A stretch of DNA of 64,000 bases from QHXW01 sp963768075 (GTDB taxonomy: Bacteria > Acidobacteriota > Terriglobia > Bryobacterales > Bryobacteraceae), in contig CAVYHD010000001.1 of NCBI GenBank assembly GCA_963768075.1, positions 124,001 through 188,000 of the forward strand. The letters run 5' to 3'. Positions 32,628-41,015 of the stretch are shown piece by piece. The translations under genes were made by a program, and so were the position numbers. Every line of letters starts with the position of its first letter. Positions within the stretch are counted from its first letter, which is position 1. The notes beneath the pieces were generated by a model. The model worked only from the letters and a program-made list of their open reading frames with translations, made no database searches and was not told where the DNA came from.

Positions 32628-33200
32628 TTCTCTCCTCCCAAGCGCTCCCGGAGCGAGTGCAGCGCTCGAAAAAGGTGCGTTTTCACCGTGCCCTCCTTCA
32701 TTCCCGTCGCGCGAGCAATCTCGAGGCAGATCCATTTCTTCCACAAACCGAAGCAGCAAGACGGTGCGCTGCCTTTCCGGCAAGGCCGCCGCCGCGCTCC
32801 AGACGGCTCGTACTAATTCCTTATTTAGCGTTTGCTCTTCGGGCGAGCTCTGCAGGTCCGGCACCCACTGGCGCACGTCGCTCAGGTCAACCTTGCCACT
32901 GCTCGCGCGCTTCCAGAACTGAAGCCGGCGGTTGCGTCCCCAGTCCCGCGCCAGATTCACCGCGATCTGCATCAACCACGTCTTGACGCTCGCATCGCCC
33001 CGAAACCGTTCGCGGTGCCGGTAGGCTTTTAGAAAGCAGTCTTGTGTCAGCGTCTCGGCGGCGTCCCGATCGTGCAGCGACACGAACAGAAAGCGGAATA
33101 CCACCGGCCAGTACTGCCGTGCCACCGCATCAAAGTCCGCGATCAGGCTGGCCGGTGTCTCCACGGCGATCGAGATTTCCGGCGCGGCCGCTGATTCCAT
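32624..33200 (-). pseudogene. ECF RNA polymerase sigma factor (RpoE-type), single frameshift in region 4
   Basis: Region 2 is clear: FRFLFVSLHDRDAAETLTQDCFLKAYRHRERFRGDASVKTWLMQIAVNLARD. Region 4 begins LPERQRTVLLLRFVEEMDL, and after a one-base shift near 32735 continues as LEIARATGMKEGTVKTHLFRALHSLRERLGGEK to a TGA at 32624. The extra base is probably a C in the segment coding for DLP. Reading straight through would fuse sigma to anti-sigma, which is not believable. Restored length is about 191 residues. The promoter-like GGAAC-N17-CGTG at 33237-33262 suggests autoregulation. Conserved on both sides of the break, so probably a sequence error. Confidence 0.82.
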
Positions 33201-33236
33201 TCAATTGTGTAGACGGATTTTGGGAGCGAGGGTTTA

Positions 33237-33262
33237 CACGGCAGGGATAACTTCTTTGTTCC
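33237..33262 (-). promoter_or_regulatory. ECF-type promoter GGAAC-N17-CGTG upstream of the sigma gene
   Basis: On the minus strand GGAAC (33262-33258) is followed after 17 bp by CGTG (33240-33237), about 37 bp before the sigma start. GGAAC at -35 is the most typical ECF recognition element, and ECF genes commonly transcribe themselves. The -10 is close to CGTC/CGTT but not exact. Confidence 0.5.
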
Positions 33263-33284
33263 TGGTGCTTGCCTGACACCGCCT

Positions 33285-34503
33285 CTAGTGAATCGTGTCC
33301 GCCAAGGAGAAAATCGGCAGGTACAGCGCGATCAGCACAAAGGCCACAAAAATCCCCATGAAGATCATGATCGCCGGCTCAATCAGCGAAAGCGCAGCCG
33401 TCATCTTGGTATTGACGTCGTCTTCGTAGAACTCCGCCACGCTCGTCAGCATCGCCGGCAATGCGCCGGTCGATTCGCCCACTTCGATCATGTCGATCGA
33501 GAGCGGCGGAAAATGCCGGAGGCCTTCAGAGATTCCGAAAGCGCCTGCCCTTCCCGTACCATCTGACTGGCTTTCACGAGCGTCTTCCGCAGCAGCGGTG
33601 TTCCCAGCGAATCGGCCGCGGTATCCAGGCCCTGCATCAGCGGGATGCCGCCCGTCAGCAGCGTGCTCAGCACCCGCGCGAACTGCGCCACCTGGTATTT
33701 CATCCAAATATCGCCAAGAACGGGCGTGCGCATCTTGACGGCGTCCAGCTTCTCCTTAGCCGAATCCCGGCGCGACCAGTCACGAAGAGGAAAATGCCCG
33801 CTACCAGCGCCAGCCGAAGAACACCAGCACATAGTTACGCGCCGTCGTGCCGACCGCAATCAGCATCCGCGTGATGGTGGGCAGTTGCGCCGACATGCTG
33901 GAATAGAGCAGCGCGAAATTCGGCACAACGTAGGTGACCAGAAACACCATCAGCAGAATCACCAGAACAATCAGCACGCGACGGATACATCAGCGAAACC
34001 AGGACCTTCTTGCGCACCGCCAGCGACAGCTTCTGGTACGTGATGTAGCGGTCCAGCACCTCCGCCAGGCTGCCCGATTTTTCCCCCGCCATCACAGACG
34101 TCACGTAGATCTTCGGGAAAATTATCTGCATGCGAAACGCTTCCGAGAGCAGCGTGCCCTTGCGTACCTCATCGCGAACGGAATTGATGTGCGGCGCGAG
34201 CTTCGGATCGGTGAGCCGGTCGGCCAGCAGGTCGAGCGCCTTCAGAATCGGAAGGCCCGCGCGGATCAGCGTCACGAACTGCTGATTGAAGATCAGGAAT
34301 TTTTCCAGGTTGAGTTTTTTCCTACGCCCCAGGAGCGAAACTTCCGTGGAAAGCCCGCGCGCCACGCGCCGCGGCCGGACCGAATAAATCAGAAAGCCCT
34401 GCTGCGCGAATCGGTCGCGCACCTCCTGCTCGGTCGAGGCCTGCGCTACCTGCTGGTGGATCTCTCCCCGCGCATCCGCGTATTTCAGGACCCAATCCGA
34501 CAT
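33285..34503 (-). pseudogene. Type IV pilus / type II secretion platform protein (PilC/GspF), several frameshifts
   Basis: N-terminus MSDWVLKYADARGEIHQQVAQASTEQEVRDRFAQQGFLIYSVRPR is typical for PilC. The first GspF domain follows (FLIFNQQFVTLIRAGLPILKALDLLADR, FPKIYVTSVMAGEKSGSLAEVLDRYITYQK). After shifts near 33990, 33810 and 33520 the second domain is readable: YQVAQFARVLSTLLTGGIPLMQGLDTAADSLGTPLL, PLSIDMIEVGESTGALPAMLTSVAEFYEDDVN, and the C-terminal TM IFMGIFVAFVLIALYLPIF. All parts of a roughly 405-residue protein are present in order. PilC is the inner-membrane base around which the PilB ATPase acts, so it probably completes the set at 14.7-20.4 kb. Confidence 0.82.
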
Positions 34504-34506
34504 GAG

Positions 34507-35196
34507 CTAGCGCCCGCTCCCGCTTTCCACCAATTGCGCGCCGGCCGGCGGCTGGAATTGAAACATGGAGTTGGCCAGCGGCGGATTCAGCTTCTCGCCG
34601 TCGAAAGCGAAATCGAGCACCGATTGATCCTGCCCCACGATGTGCAGCTTGCGAATCTCAAATGTGGGCGACACCTGAAACTCCACCTTAGAATAAGGCA
34701 GGCTGTCCGACTTCGGCTCGGCCGTGACCAGCGATCCCTCTCCCTCGGTGCGGGCCTGCAGATTCTGAAACTCCTTCTCGAAGTTCAGCTTCCCCAGAAG
34801 GAATGCCAGCGGCGCCCGCATGTCCTCGGTATCCTTCAGCCTCATCTTCTCCACGCGATTCTCGCCCGGCAGATACAAGTACACCTGTTTGCCGTCCGAG
34901 ACAAACAACTTCCCCGAAGGCTGCGTATACTCCCACCGCATGCGTCCCGGCTTGCGCAGGTAGAGCACCCCCGATTCGGTCCGCGGCCCTCGACCCAGCC
35001 CGCTGTAAGTTTCGGCAAACCGGACCTCGAGCGTCTGCGCACGGTTATACCGGCTCTCCACTCCCTTGAGCAAATGTTGCGTCGCCGGATCCCCCGCCCA
35101 GGCCGCGACCACCGCCATCAATAAGAGCGCAAAGGCCTTCACTGAACGATTGACGCACGCCTGCCACGGAGCGTTGTCTTTAATGTTAGGCCGCAC
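34507..35196 (-). CDS. lolA: Outer-membrane lipoprotein carrier protein LolA
   Basis: A LolA-type periplasmic chaperone: leader (AFALLLMAVVAAWA), then VESRYNRAQTLEVRFAETY, ESGVLYLRKPGRMRWEYTQPSGKLFVSDGKQVYLYLP, EFQVSPTFEIRKLHIVGQDQSVLDFAFDGEKLNPPL, MFQFQPPAGAQLV. It carries lipoproteins from LolCDE to the outer membrane. The GTG at 35196 leaves 18 residues before the leader; an in-frame GTG at 35142 gives a more typical leader (MKAFALLL), so the exact start is open. It lies 3 bp upstream of the pilC-like gene on the same strand. Confidence 0.85.
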   Translation of the reverse strand: MRPNIKDNAPWQACVNRSVKAFALLLMAVVAAWAGDPATQHLLKGVESRYNRAQTLEVRFAETYSGLGRGPRTESGVLYLRKPGRMRWEYTQPSGKLFVSDGKQVYLYLPGENRVEKMRLKDTEDMRAPLAFLLGKLNFEKEFQNLQARTEGEGSLVTAEPKSDSLPYSKVEFQVSPTFEIRKLHIVGQDQSVLDFAFDGEKLNPPLANSMFQFQPPAGAQLVESGSGR

Positions 35197-35318
35197 GCAC
35201 CCATAGTAGCTCTACCGGTTCATTTCGTGCGATGTGCGGTGTTGATCTGGAACTGCGAACCCGCTGGTACCCTATTGCCTTTTTCAGAAACCGCCGATGG
35301 TTTGGACAGCAAGGTACT

Positions 35319-35876
35319 ATGAGTGCAAACGTCGCAAGAGCCGGTAGAACCGTTCCGACCCCCTCGCCCGTTTCCTGGCGCCGCAAGAGGCGGTCCGGTG
35401 GCAACGCCATCATCGAATGCGCCTTTACGCTCGTGCCATTGTTCGCGCTGATCTGCGGCTTCGCGGATCTCTCGCTGATGCTCTACCGCTGGAGCACCCT
35501 CCAGAACGCGGTCCGGGAGGGCTGCCGCTATGCCATCACGTTCCAAACATCGGGCGTGCTGGGGCAAAGCGCTTCCATCGAACAGGTGGTGCAGCAGTAT
35601 GCCATGGGGGTTGTCATGACCACCGACAACCCCCAGCACATATTCGTCAACTATTACGCGCCCGCCACCCCGAATACGCCGATTGCAAACGGGGGCAACG
35701 TTCCGGGCAATGTCGTCCAGGTTTCGGTGCAAAACATTTCGTGGAGCTGGCTCGCGCCCCTCAGCGGCGCCATCGGCGTGAACCCTTTCTATGCCGGTAC
35801 CCCCTTTAGTTTGAACGTCTACTCGTGCGACATCCTGGGCGGCTACCCGGCTGGCGTGAATTCCGTGCAGCAATGA
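35319..35876 (+). CDS. TadE-like pilus-associated protein
   Basis: From the ATG at 35319, with AAGG a few bases upstream, the protein has about 185 residues. The TadE signature GGNAIIECAFTLVPLFALICGFADLSLMLYRWSTLQNAVREGCRYAI includes the Glu after the prepilin-like cleavage point, followed by the membrane helix. The C-terminal half (QVVQQYAMGVVMTTDNPQHIFVNYYAP) is the periplasmic part. An earlier in-frame start at 35232 would add 29 unrelated residues. TadE/F pseudopilins are processed minor components of Flp/Tad pili. The next two genes are of the same group, but no Tad ATPase or secretin is in the window. Confidence 0.8.
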   Translation: MSANVARAGRTVPTPSPVSWRRKRRSGGNAIIECAFTLVPLFALICGFADLSLMLYRWSTLQNAVREGCRYAITFQTSGVLGQSASIEQVVQQYAMGVVMTTDNPQHIFVNYYAPATPNTPIANGGNVPGNVVQVSVQNISWSWLAPLSGAIGVNPFYAGTPFSLNVYSCDILGGYPAGVNSVQQ

Positions 35877-35900
35877 CGCGGGGAATGCAGGGAGAATACT

Positions 35901-36605
35901 ATGACTTCCCAGCGACGGACAAGGAACCAAAACGGCCAGGAGCTCATCGAGTTCGCCCTGATCGCTCTTTTTCTGATCACGCTACTCATGGGCTCGTTCG
36001 TCGCCGGCATGAATCTCATCCGCAGCATCGAAGCCAATCAGACCTGCCGCGACCTCACCGATATGTACATTCACGGCGGCGACTTCTCCACCTATTCGAT
36101 GCAGCAACTGGCGCAGCGCCTGGCTACCGGATTGAATCTGCAGATCGGCGGGGGATTCGCCGGAAACAGCGACGCCAACACGGGCAACGGCGGTAACACG
36201 CTGATCACTGTCAGCGAGATCATGTATGTCGGCTCGACCACAAGCCCCGATTGCCTGGCGGTTGGCGCCAACAATTGCACCAACCAGAGTAGCTTCGTAT
36301 TCCTGCAACAGCTCCAGTTCGGTAACGGTACGCTGAACACCCAAAGCCCAAGCTCCCTCGGAAACCCCAACACCAACGCGATCTCCAACTCCGGCGTCCT
36401 CGCGAGTCCCATTACCGATTCCGGGGCCAAGCTGCCCAACCCCGGACAGACCAGTATGCAAACCCTCTGGCAGTCCAACTCCAACGGCCAGGCGCCCTTG
36501 CAGGATGGGCAAGTCGTCTACGTCGTCGAGCTCTTTGCCCAATCACCCGATCTGAGCCTGGGCAGCTTTTCAGGCGCCGGAGTCTATGCCAGATATTTCT
36601 TCTAA
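35901..36605 (+). CDS. TadE/TadG-like protein with Asn/Gly/Ser-rich periplasmic part
   Basis: A 234-residue protein starting after a GGGAG site. N-terminal QNGQELIEFALIALFLITLLMGSFVAGMNLIRSIEANQTCRDL is the TadE-like cleavage region and helix, with the characteristic GQxxxEFAL. The long periplasmic part is rich in N, G, S and T (FAGNSDANTGNGGNTLITVSE) and has one Cys pair (DCLAVGANNC). It ends in SFSGAGVYARYFF, as many TadE-like proteins do. 24 bp behind the previous gene and 14 bp before the vWA gene: one operon. Confidence 0.75.
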   Translation: MTSQRRTRNQNGQELIEFALIALFLITLLMGSFVAGMNLIRSIEANQTCRDLTDMYIHGGDFSTYSMQQLAQRLATGLNLQIGGGFAGNSDANTGNGGNTLITVSEIMYVGSTTSPDCLAVGANNCTNQSSFVFLQQLQFGNGTLNTQSPSSLGNPNTNAISNSGVLASPITDSGAKLPNPGQTSMQTLWQSNSNGQAPLQDGQVVYVVELFAQSPDLSLGSFSGAGVYARYFF

Positions 36606-36619
36606 GGAGGACCAGCCCC

Positions 36620-38222
36620 ATGCAACGGGAACAACGTCATTCGCGCCGGAAGGGAGTCTCTTTAATCGTCGGCACGCTCTCCCTGGTATTCATCATTCCG
36701 CTGTCCGGGCTGGTCGTCGATCTCGGAGTCCTGTACGCGGCCAAAGCCCGTCTCCAGGGTGCCGTCGACGGCGCCTCGTTGGCCGCCGCCCGCGCCTTGA
36801 ATCTCGGCGAGACCATTGCCGCCCAGGCCGTCAGCGCTCAGCAGAATGCCGTCAATTGGTTCTATGCCAACTTTCCAACCGGCAATTGGAGCACTAACAA
36901 TACCCAGATGAACTCGTCCACGGTGCAGGTCTTCGACGACCCCAATAACCCCCAGCTCCGCGATGTGACCGTCACGGCTTCCACCAACGTGCCTACCTAT
37001 TTCATGGGTTGGTTCCATATTTTCTCGACCACCATCAGCGCCAGCGGTAATGCGTCCCGCCGCGACGTGGTCATCATGATGGTGCTCGACCGTTCCGGAT
37101 CCATGAACAACGGTACCGTTCCCAGCGCCTGCCAAACCATGGTTAGCGCGGCCAAGATATTTACCGGCCAGTTCGCGGCCGGCCGTGATCGCATCGGGCT
37201 GGTTTCATTTAGCGACAGCGTATATACACCGATTGCCCCCACCATCAATTTCCAAACCGTGCTCGGCTACACAAACTCTTCTGGAAGCGCTTCCGGAGAG
37301 ATCGACAACATCGTGTGCAAAGGCGGCACCGCCACCCCTGAGGGCGTCGCGGTGGCCTATAACGAGCTCTACGAACAGAATCTTCCCGGGGCTCTGAACG
37401 TCGTAATGCTCGAGACCGATGGTCTGCCCAACACTCTAACCTTGAACTTCTGGGATTCCAACAATAACGTCGCGGGCATCAAGGCTGGAAGCACGTGCAA
37501 GGACAAGAACAACAAGACCATAAACGGCGGGGGCTTCAAGACCGCCTGCCTCACTGCCGAACTGGACCTCCGGCCAGTCACTGGGTGCAGGTAGTTTCTT
37601 CGCCAATGTCCCTGCCGGCATCGTTGGCGCGGTTTATTCCGACGACCCCGGAACCGGTAATCAATTTTCCTTGATGATGAATTATTGGTCGACTACCGAG
37701 GCCAATGAGTACAACAGCACGAGTTATCTGAACGGCACCAGTTGCGCTTTCGACGGTGGAGTGTGGACCAACAGCCCAACCGATCTTGCCTGGTTTCCCA
37801 CCACCGACGTTTACGGAAACCAGCTCAACCCCGCTTTCAACGCCTTCCAGACCGTGAACATGAGCGGCAACTACGTGCAGGGCGGCAATTGGTCGAACTA
37901 CCACAATGGCGTCTTGAATGCCACCGACTACGCTGCCTACCAGGCCCGTACGAATGCCACCATACCGGCTTACTTTTTCGCAATCGGTCTGGGCGGCAAT
38001 CCCGGCGACCCCCCGGACTATGTCCTCTTGCAGCGAATGGCCAACGATCCGAATGGCGACAACTACAATAGCCCACCGCTCTACCAGCCCTGCGCCCAAG
38101 AGGCCACCTGCGTGAACTATACCAATCAGCCCCGGGGCACGTTCATCTTCTCCGCCAACCTGGCAGCCCTCAGTCAGGCCTACCTATCGATCTCTTCGCA
38201 GGTTTTACGCTTGAGCAAATAG
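36620..38222 (+). pseudogene. TadG-like protein with von Willebrand factor A domain, single frameshift
   Basis: The ATG follows an AGGAGG site. N-terminus RKGVSLIVGTLSLVFIIPLSGLVVDLGVLYAAKARLQGAVDGASLAAARAL is the TadG/Flp-assembly helix. The vWA domain starts near residue 150, with the MIDAS motif DRSGSMNNG and ETDGLPN further on. The frame ends early at 37594 (LRPVTGCR) but coding resumes near 37580 in the next frame as GAGSFFANVPAGIVGAVYSDDPGTGNQFSLMMNYW, running to the stop at 38222 (RGTFIFSANLAALSQAYLSISSQVLRL). Restored length is about 534 residues. vWA-carrying TadG proteins are surface or periplasmic adhesion components of Tad-type systems. Confidence 0.78.
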
Positions 38223-38230
38223 GGGTCTGG

Positions 38231-38304
38231 TAGGCACGGGCAGATTCGAACTGCCGACCTGTCGCTTAGGAGGCGACCGCTCTATCCATCTGAGCTACGT
38301 GCCC
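38231..38304 (-). tRNA. tRNA-Arg (anticodon CCU)
   Basis: The minus strand folds as a 74-nt cloverleaf. The acceptor starts GGGCACG and pairs with CGTGCCT before discriminator A. The D arm is GCTC-AGATGGATA-GAGC. The anticodon stem GTCGC/GCGAC encloses the loop CTCCTAA, so the anticodon is CCT. The variable loop is AGGTC, and the T arm GGCAG-TTCGAAT-CTGCC. It decodes AGG. Base pair 1-72 is G-U; the 3' CCA is not encoded. It is convergent with the vWA gene, 8 bp after its stop. Confidence 0.96.
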
Positions 38305-38385
38305 ACGAGGAAGCTCTCCTGATTCTAAACCACTTCGGCAATCCAACGAGTCCCGAAATCGTCTTTTTGGCCCCTGAAGGTATCC

Positions 38386-39300
38386 TTAGGGTCGCCGGGC
38401 AGCGGACGATGCGCTCTTCCATTTGGCGCTCAGCCGCGGGCTGCCTTGCTCCAGCCATTCTTTCCAGTATGTTGGCAGGTGACGTGGATTTCGCAAAGAT
38501 CCGTAAATCAAAGCGAGCCCATATTTGAACAGCGAAGGCGGTACCGGCTCGAAGAAGCCATCCCGCCGGTCCACCAGCGCGCAACAGTAGCCGTAGATGT
38601 GCGAGAACGGCGCGTAGCCATAGTGGGCTTTGAGTACGTCGATTGATGCTTTGAAAACTCCGGCCCTCTCGCGCAATGTTTTCGATCCGCGATGCATGCG
38701 GGATGTCGCGAGATATTCGTCGACTTTGAGGAGTGTGTGGCGTTTTGCCAGGCGAATCCAGAGATCGTAATCCAGGCCGTTGCGTAGCGTGACATTCATC
38801 AAGCCCGCTTCGAGGAATGCCTGGCGCCATAGAAATGCCGCCGGTTGGCAGATGAAGCAATCCGTTCTCAATAGCTCCGGAGCAAACTCCCTGGTCGGGT
38901 AGCGTCCTAGATTCGTGCCGGCTTCATCAGTAAGATAGCCTTCTCCGTAGATGCCCGCGTGCCCAGGATTGGCGAGCAAATGATGGACAGCGGTCGTGAC
39001 GGTGCCCGGCAGGTAGGTATCATCCGCGCAGAGAAACGCAAACACACTGCCTCGCGATAGCTGAAACCCCTTGTTTATGGCGTCGGTTTGGCCGCGATCC
39101 GGTTCCGACACATAGCGGAGACGTCCCTCGTATTTTCGGAGGATCTCGAGAGTTCCATCTGTGGAGCCGCCATCGATGACAATATATTCAATATTCGAAT
39201 AATCCTGGCTGAGGACGCTGCGGATGGTCTCTTCAAGAAACCGAGCCATGTTGTACGTCGGGGTGACGACACTGACGAGAGGTTGGTCCTCGGAACCCAT
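38386..39300 (-). CDS. Glycosyltransferase family 2
   Basis: A 304-residue GT-A glycosyltransferase: PLVSVVTPTYNMARFLEETIRSVLSQDYSNIEYIVIDGGSTDGTLEIL at the N-terminus, nucleotide-sugar Asp in CADDTYL, and an acceptor region with LDYDLWIRLAKR. The ATG at 39300 has a GGAGGAAA site 11 bases upstream. The frame stays open far upstream over the neighbouring gene, but that part shows no homology. It most resembles GT2 enzymes that add sugars to exopolysaccharide intermediates, and it starts the surface-glycan locus behind tRNA-Arg. Confidence 0.9.
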   Translation of the reverse strand: MGSEDQPLVSVVTPTYNMARFLEETIRSVLSQDYSNIEYIVIDGGSTDGTLEILRKYEGRLRYVSEPDRGQTDAINKGFQLSRGSVFAFLCADDTYLPGTVTTAVHHLLANPGHAGIYGEGYLTDEAGTNLGRYPTREFAPELLRTDCFICQPAAFLWRQAFLEAGLMNVTLRNGLDYDLWIRLAKRHTLLKVDEYLATSRMHRGSKTLRERAGVFKASIDVLKAHYGYAPFSHIYGYCCALVDRRDGFFEPVPPSLFKYGLALIYGSLRNPRHLPTYWKEWLEQGSPRLSAKWKSASSAARRP

Positions 39301-39353
39301 AGGCGGACTTTCCTCCGAGTTTAACGCGCGCTGCAGGCAGGCCGTCGGCTCAT

Positions 39354-41015
39354 CTAGCAAGGCCGGGCGGAAGCCGTGGCGTGCCGCACCACTTCCGCCA
39401 GTCCCAGTTCGCTCAAGCCCCAGTTCTCGCGATTGAAGATGATGGGGGAATTCAGCCGCTTCATCTGTTCGGCCCATGTGACCAGCTCGCGGTATTCCAG
39501 CCATGGAATTCCCTTGGCTTTCAGCCGGCTGAATAACAGTGCCTGACCGTCGGGAGTCCATCCAGAGCCGGTCCCGTGCTCGATGTGATAGATGCGAAGC
39601 GGATCTTTCAACACCTCTTCCCTCGCGCCTCCGTAATGCGCGGCGTAGCAGAGGACAGAATCTATATTGAAAGAGTACATGTCGAATTCCGGGTAACCGC
39701 GGAGGTCCATCCAGTGCTCCCGGGCCATGAGCGTGAAATCCCCGCAAGCATTGGTGTGGAGAAACGCTGGCGTTGTTCCATGCGCGGTCGAACTCGCATT
39801 GCGCGCCTGATGATGTGCTTCCCAGCCGGTTTGAGAACGCGGCATTCCGTGCCGGAGCAATCCCGTGAGGCCACCGGCGGCCATGTACAAGCCAGCCAAG
39901 CGCTGTACGTATCTGGGGACAGACAGGTTGACGTGCAGGGGCTCTTCCTGGGCCAATCGCGTCACCAGTTGCATCAGCTTCGTCCACGGGCCCCACGGCC
40001 GCCCGGTGCGAGGTGTTGCCAACGGCTTGAAGCCCGCTTGGGATCTTGAGACGCATTCACATCGGAAAACTCGCAGGTTCAGGATGCGGGGATCATGAGA
40101 CACCGCCAGGTCACCACCATTGATATGAATGCGGAAAGAGCCCACGGCGTTACCACCAGGGGAGAGATCTACAGCAACCGTGGTGCGGGCCCGGACCTCC
40201 GCGTCGGCCAGCATGGTTCCAGCGTCGCCGATTGCTTTGAGCCGAAGGGGGTCGGCCCCTGCACTTGGGCCGGGCTCCAGGTCGAGCGTGAGGTAGCTGG
40301 CTGGGGCGCGGCGGGATCGAATCATCACCTCCGCGTCATTGCTCATCCAACGGAAAACCTGCCGCGGCGAACACTGTTCCGCGCCGAACCAGCCGGCGCC
40401 GAAGCTGATGCCTGAATCGGGGTCCGCGATATCTTCCGCGCTGAGTGCGCGGAGCCCGTCCGGAGTGAGGTCAAACGTGCCCTCGCGCGTGTTGACGCGG
40501 ATCAGGTGGGTGTTGCAGTATGCCAGTTGGTCATCGACGGTGCCATCCACGGGTACGCCGCTCATCGCGTCGTAGCGGTCGATCCGGTACATGCGGCCGG
40601 GTTCGAGACGCTCTTCGGCAAGGTAGCCAACCAGTTCATCCGGGAAGATAATGTCGATGTTTGTCACCAGCACGAAGCGGCCTCGAGATCGCCGGATGCC
40701 GACATTCTTCGCGATCATCTGGTACAAAGGCAACGCCGTCGCGTGCGAATAACGCCGGTGCACCTCGGGCGGGACCTGAATAAACCGCACCTGGCAAGGC
40801 TGCGTATCCGGCGGCCACCGGAGCGCGTCAATTAGAGGTGGGCGGTCTTCCGGCGGATTCCAATCGACCACAATCAGTTCGGAAGACAGGCCGTGCCGCT
40901 TGCATTGGCCGATCCAACCATTCACAAAAGCCTGCATGCGGTGAAGTAGACTGCCGCCATGATCGTCATTGCGGGCGGTGACGACCAGCGAGAGATAGGG
41001 ATTGTTGTCAGACAT
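39354..41015 (-). CDS. Large glycosyltransferase-like protein (GT2-type fold)
   Basis: A 553-residue soluble protein. N-terminal PYLSLVVTARNDDHGGSLLHRMQAFVNGWIGQC and ELIVVDWNPP resemble the GT-A opening. The DxD-like motif is in FVLVTNIDIIFPDEL, and the acceptor part has NACGDFTLMAREHWMDLRGYPEFDMYSFNIDSVLCYAAHYGG. A central insert of about 130 residues (200-330, RAPASYLTLDLEPG...) looks like a beta-sandwich module. Its ATG overlaps the stop of the methyltransferase gene by 8 bp. Specificity is unknown; the N-D-D 'unusual GT2' architecture recurs in glycan loci. Confidence 0.75.
   Translation of the reverse strand: MSDNNPYLSLVVTARNDDHGGSLLHRMQAFVNGWIGQCKRHGLSSELIVVDWNPPEDRPPLIDALRWPPDTQPCQVRFIQVPPEVHRRYSHATALPLYQMIAKNVGIRRSRGRFVLVTNIDIIFPDELVGYLAEERLEPGRMYRIDRYDAMSGVPVDGTVDDQLAYCNTHLIRVNTREGTFDLTPDGLRALSAEDIADPDSGISFGAGWFGAEQCSPRQVFRWMSNDAEVMIRSRRAPASYLTLDLEPGPSAGADPLRLKAIGDAGTMLADAEVRARTTVAVDLSPGGNAVGSFRIHINGGDLAVSHDPRILNLRVFRCECVSRSQAGFKPLATPRTGRPWGPWTKLMQLVTRLAQEEPLHVNLSVPRYVQRLAGLYMAAGGLTGLLRHGMPRSQTGWEAHHQARNASSTAHGTTPAFLHTNACGDFTLMAREHWMDLRGYPEFDMYSFNIDSVLCYAAHYGGAREEVLKDPLRIYHIEHGTGSGWTPDGQALLFSRLKAKGIPWLEYRELVTWAEQMKRLNSPIIFNRENWGLSELGLAEVVRHATASARPC

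Noticed and set aside
32163..33200. A natural sigma/anti-sigma fusion protein
   Set aside because: The single frame exists only because a one-base shift destroys sigma region 4; restoring it separates two normal genes with an ATGA junction and ribosome site.
39301..40056. N-terminal extension of the glycosyltransferase at 38386-39300
   Set aside because: The frame is open but overlaps the next gene, has no family similarity, and the ATG at 39300 has a good ribosome site.
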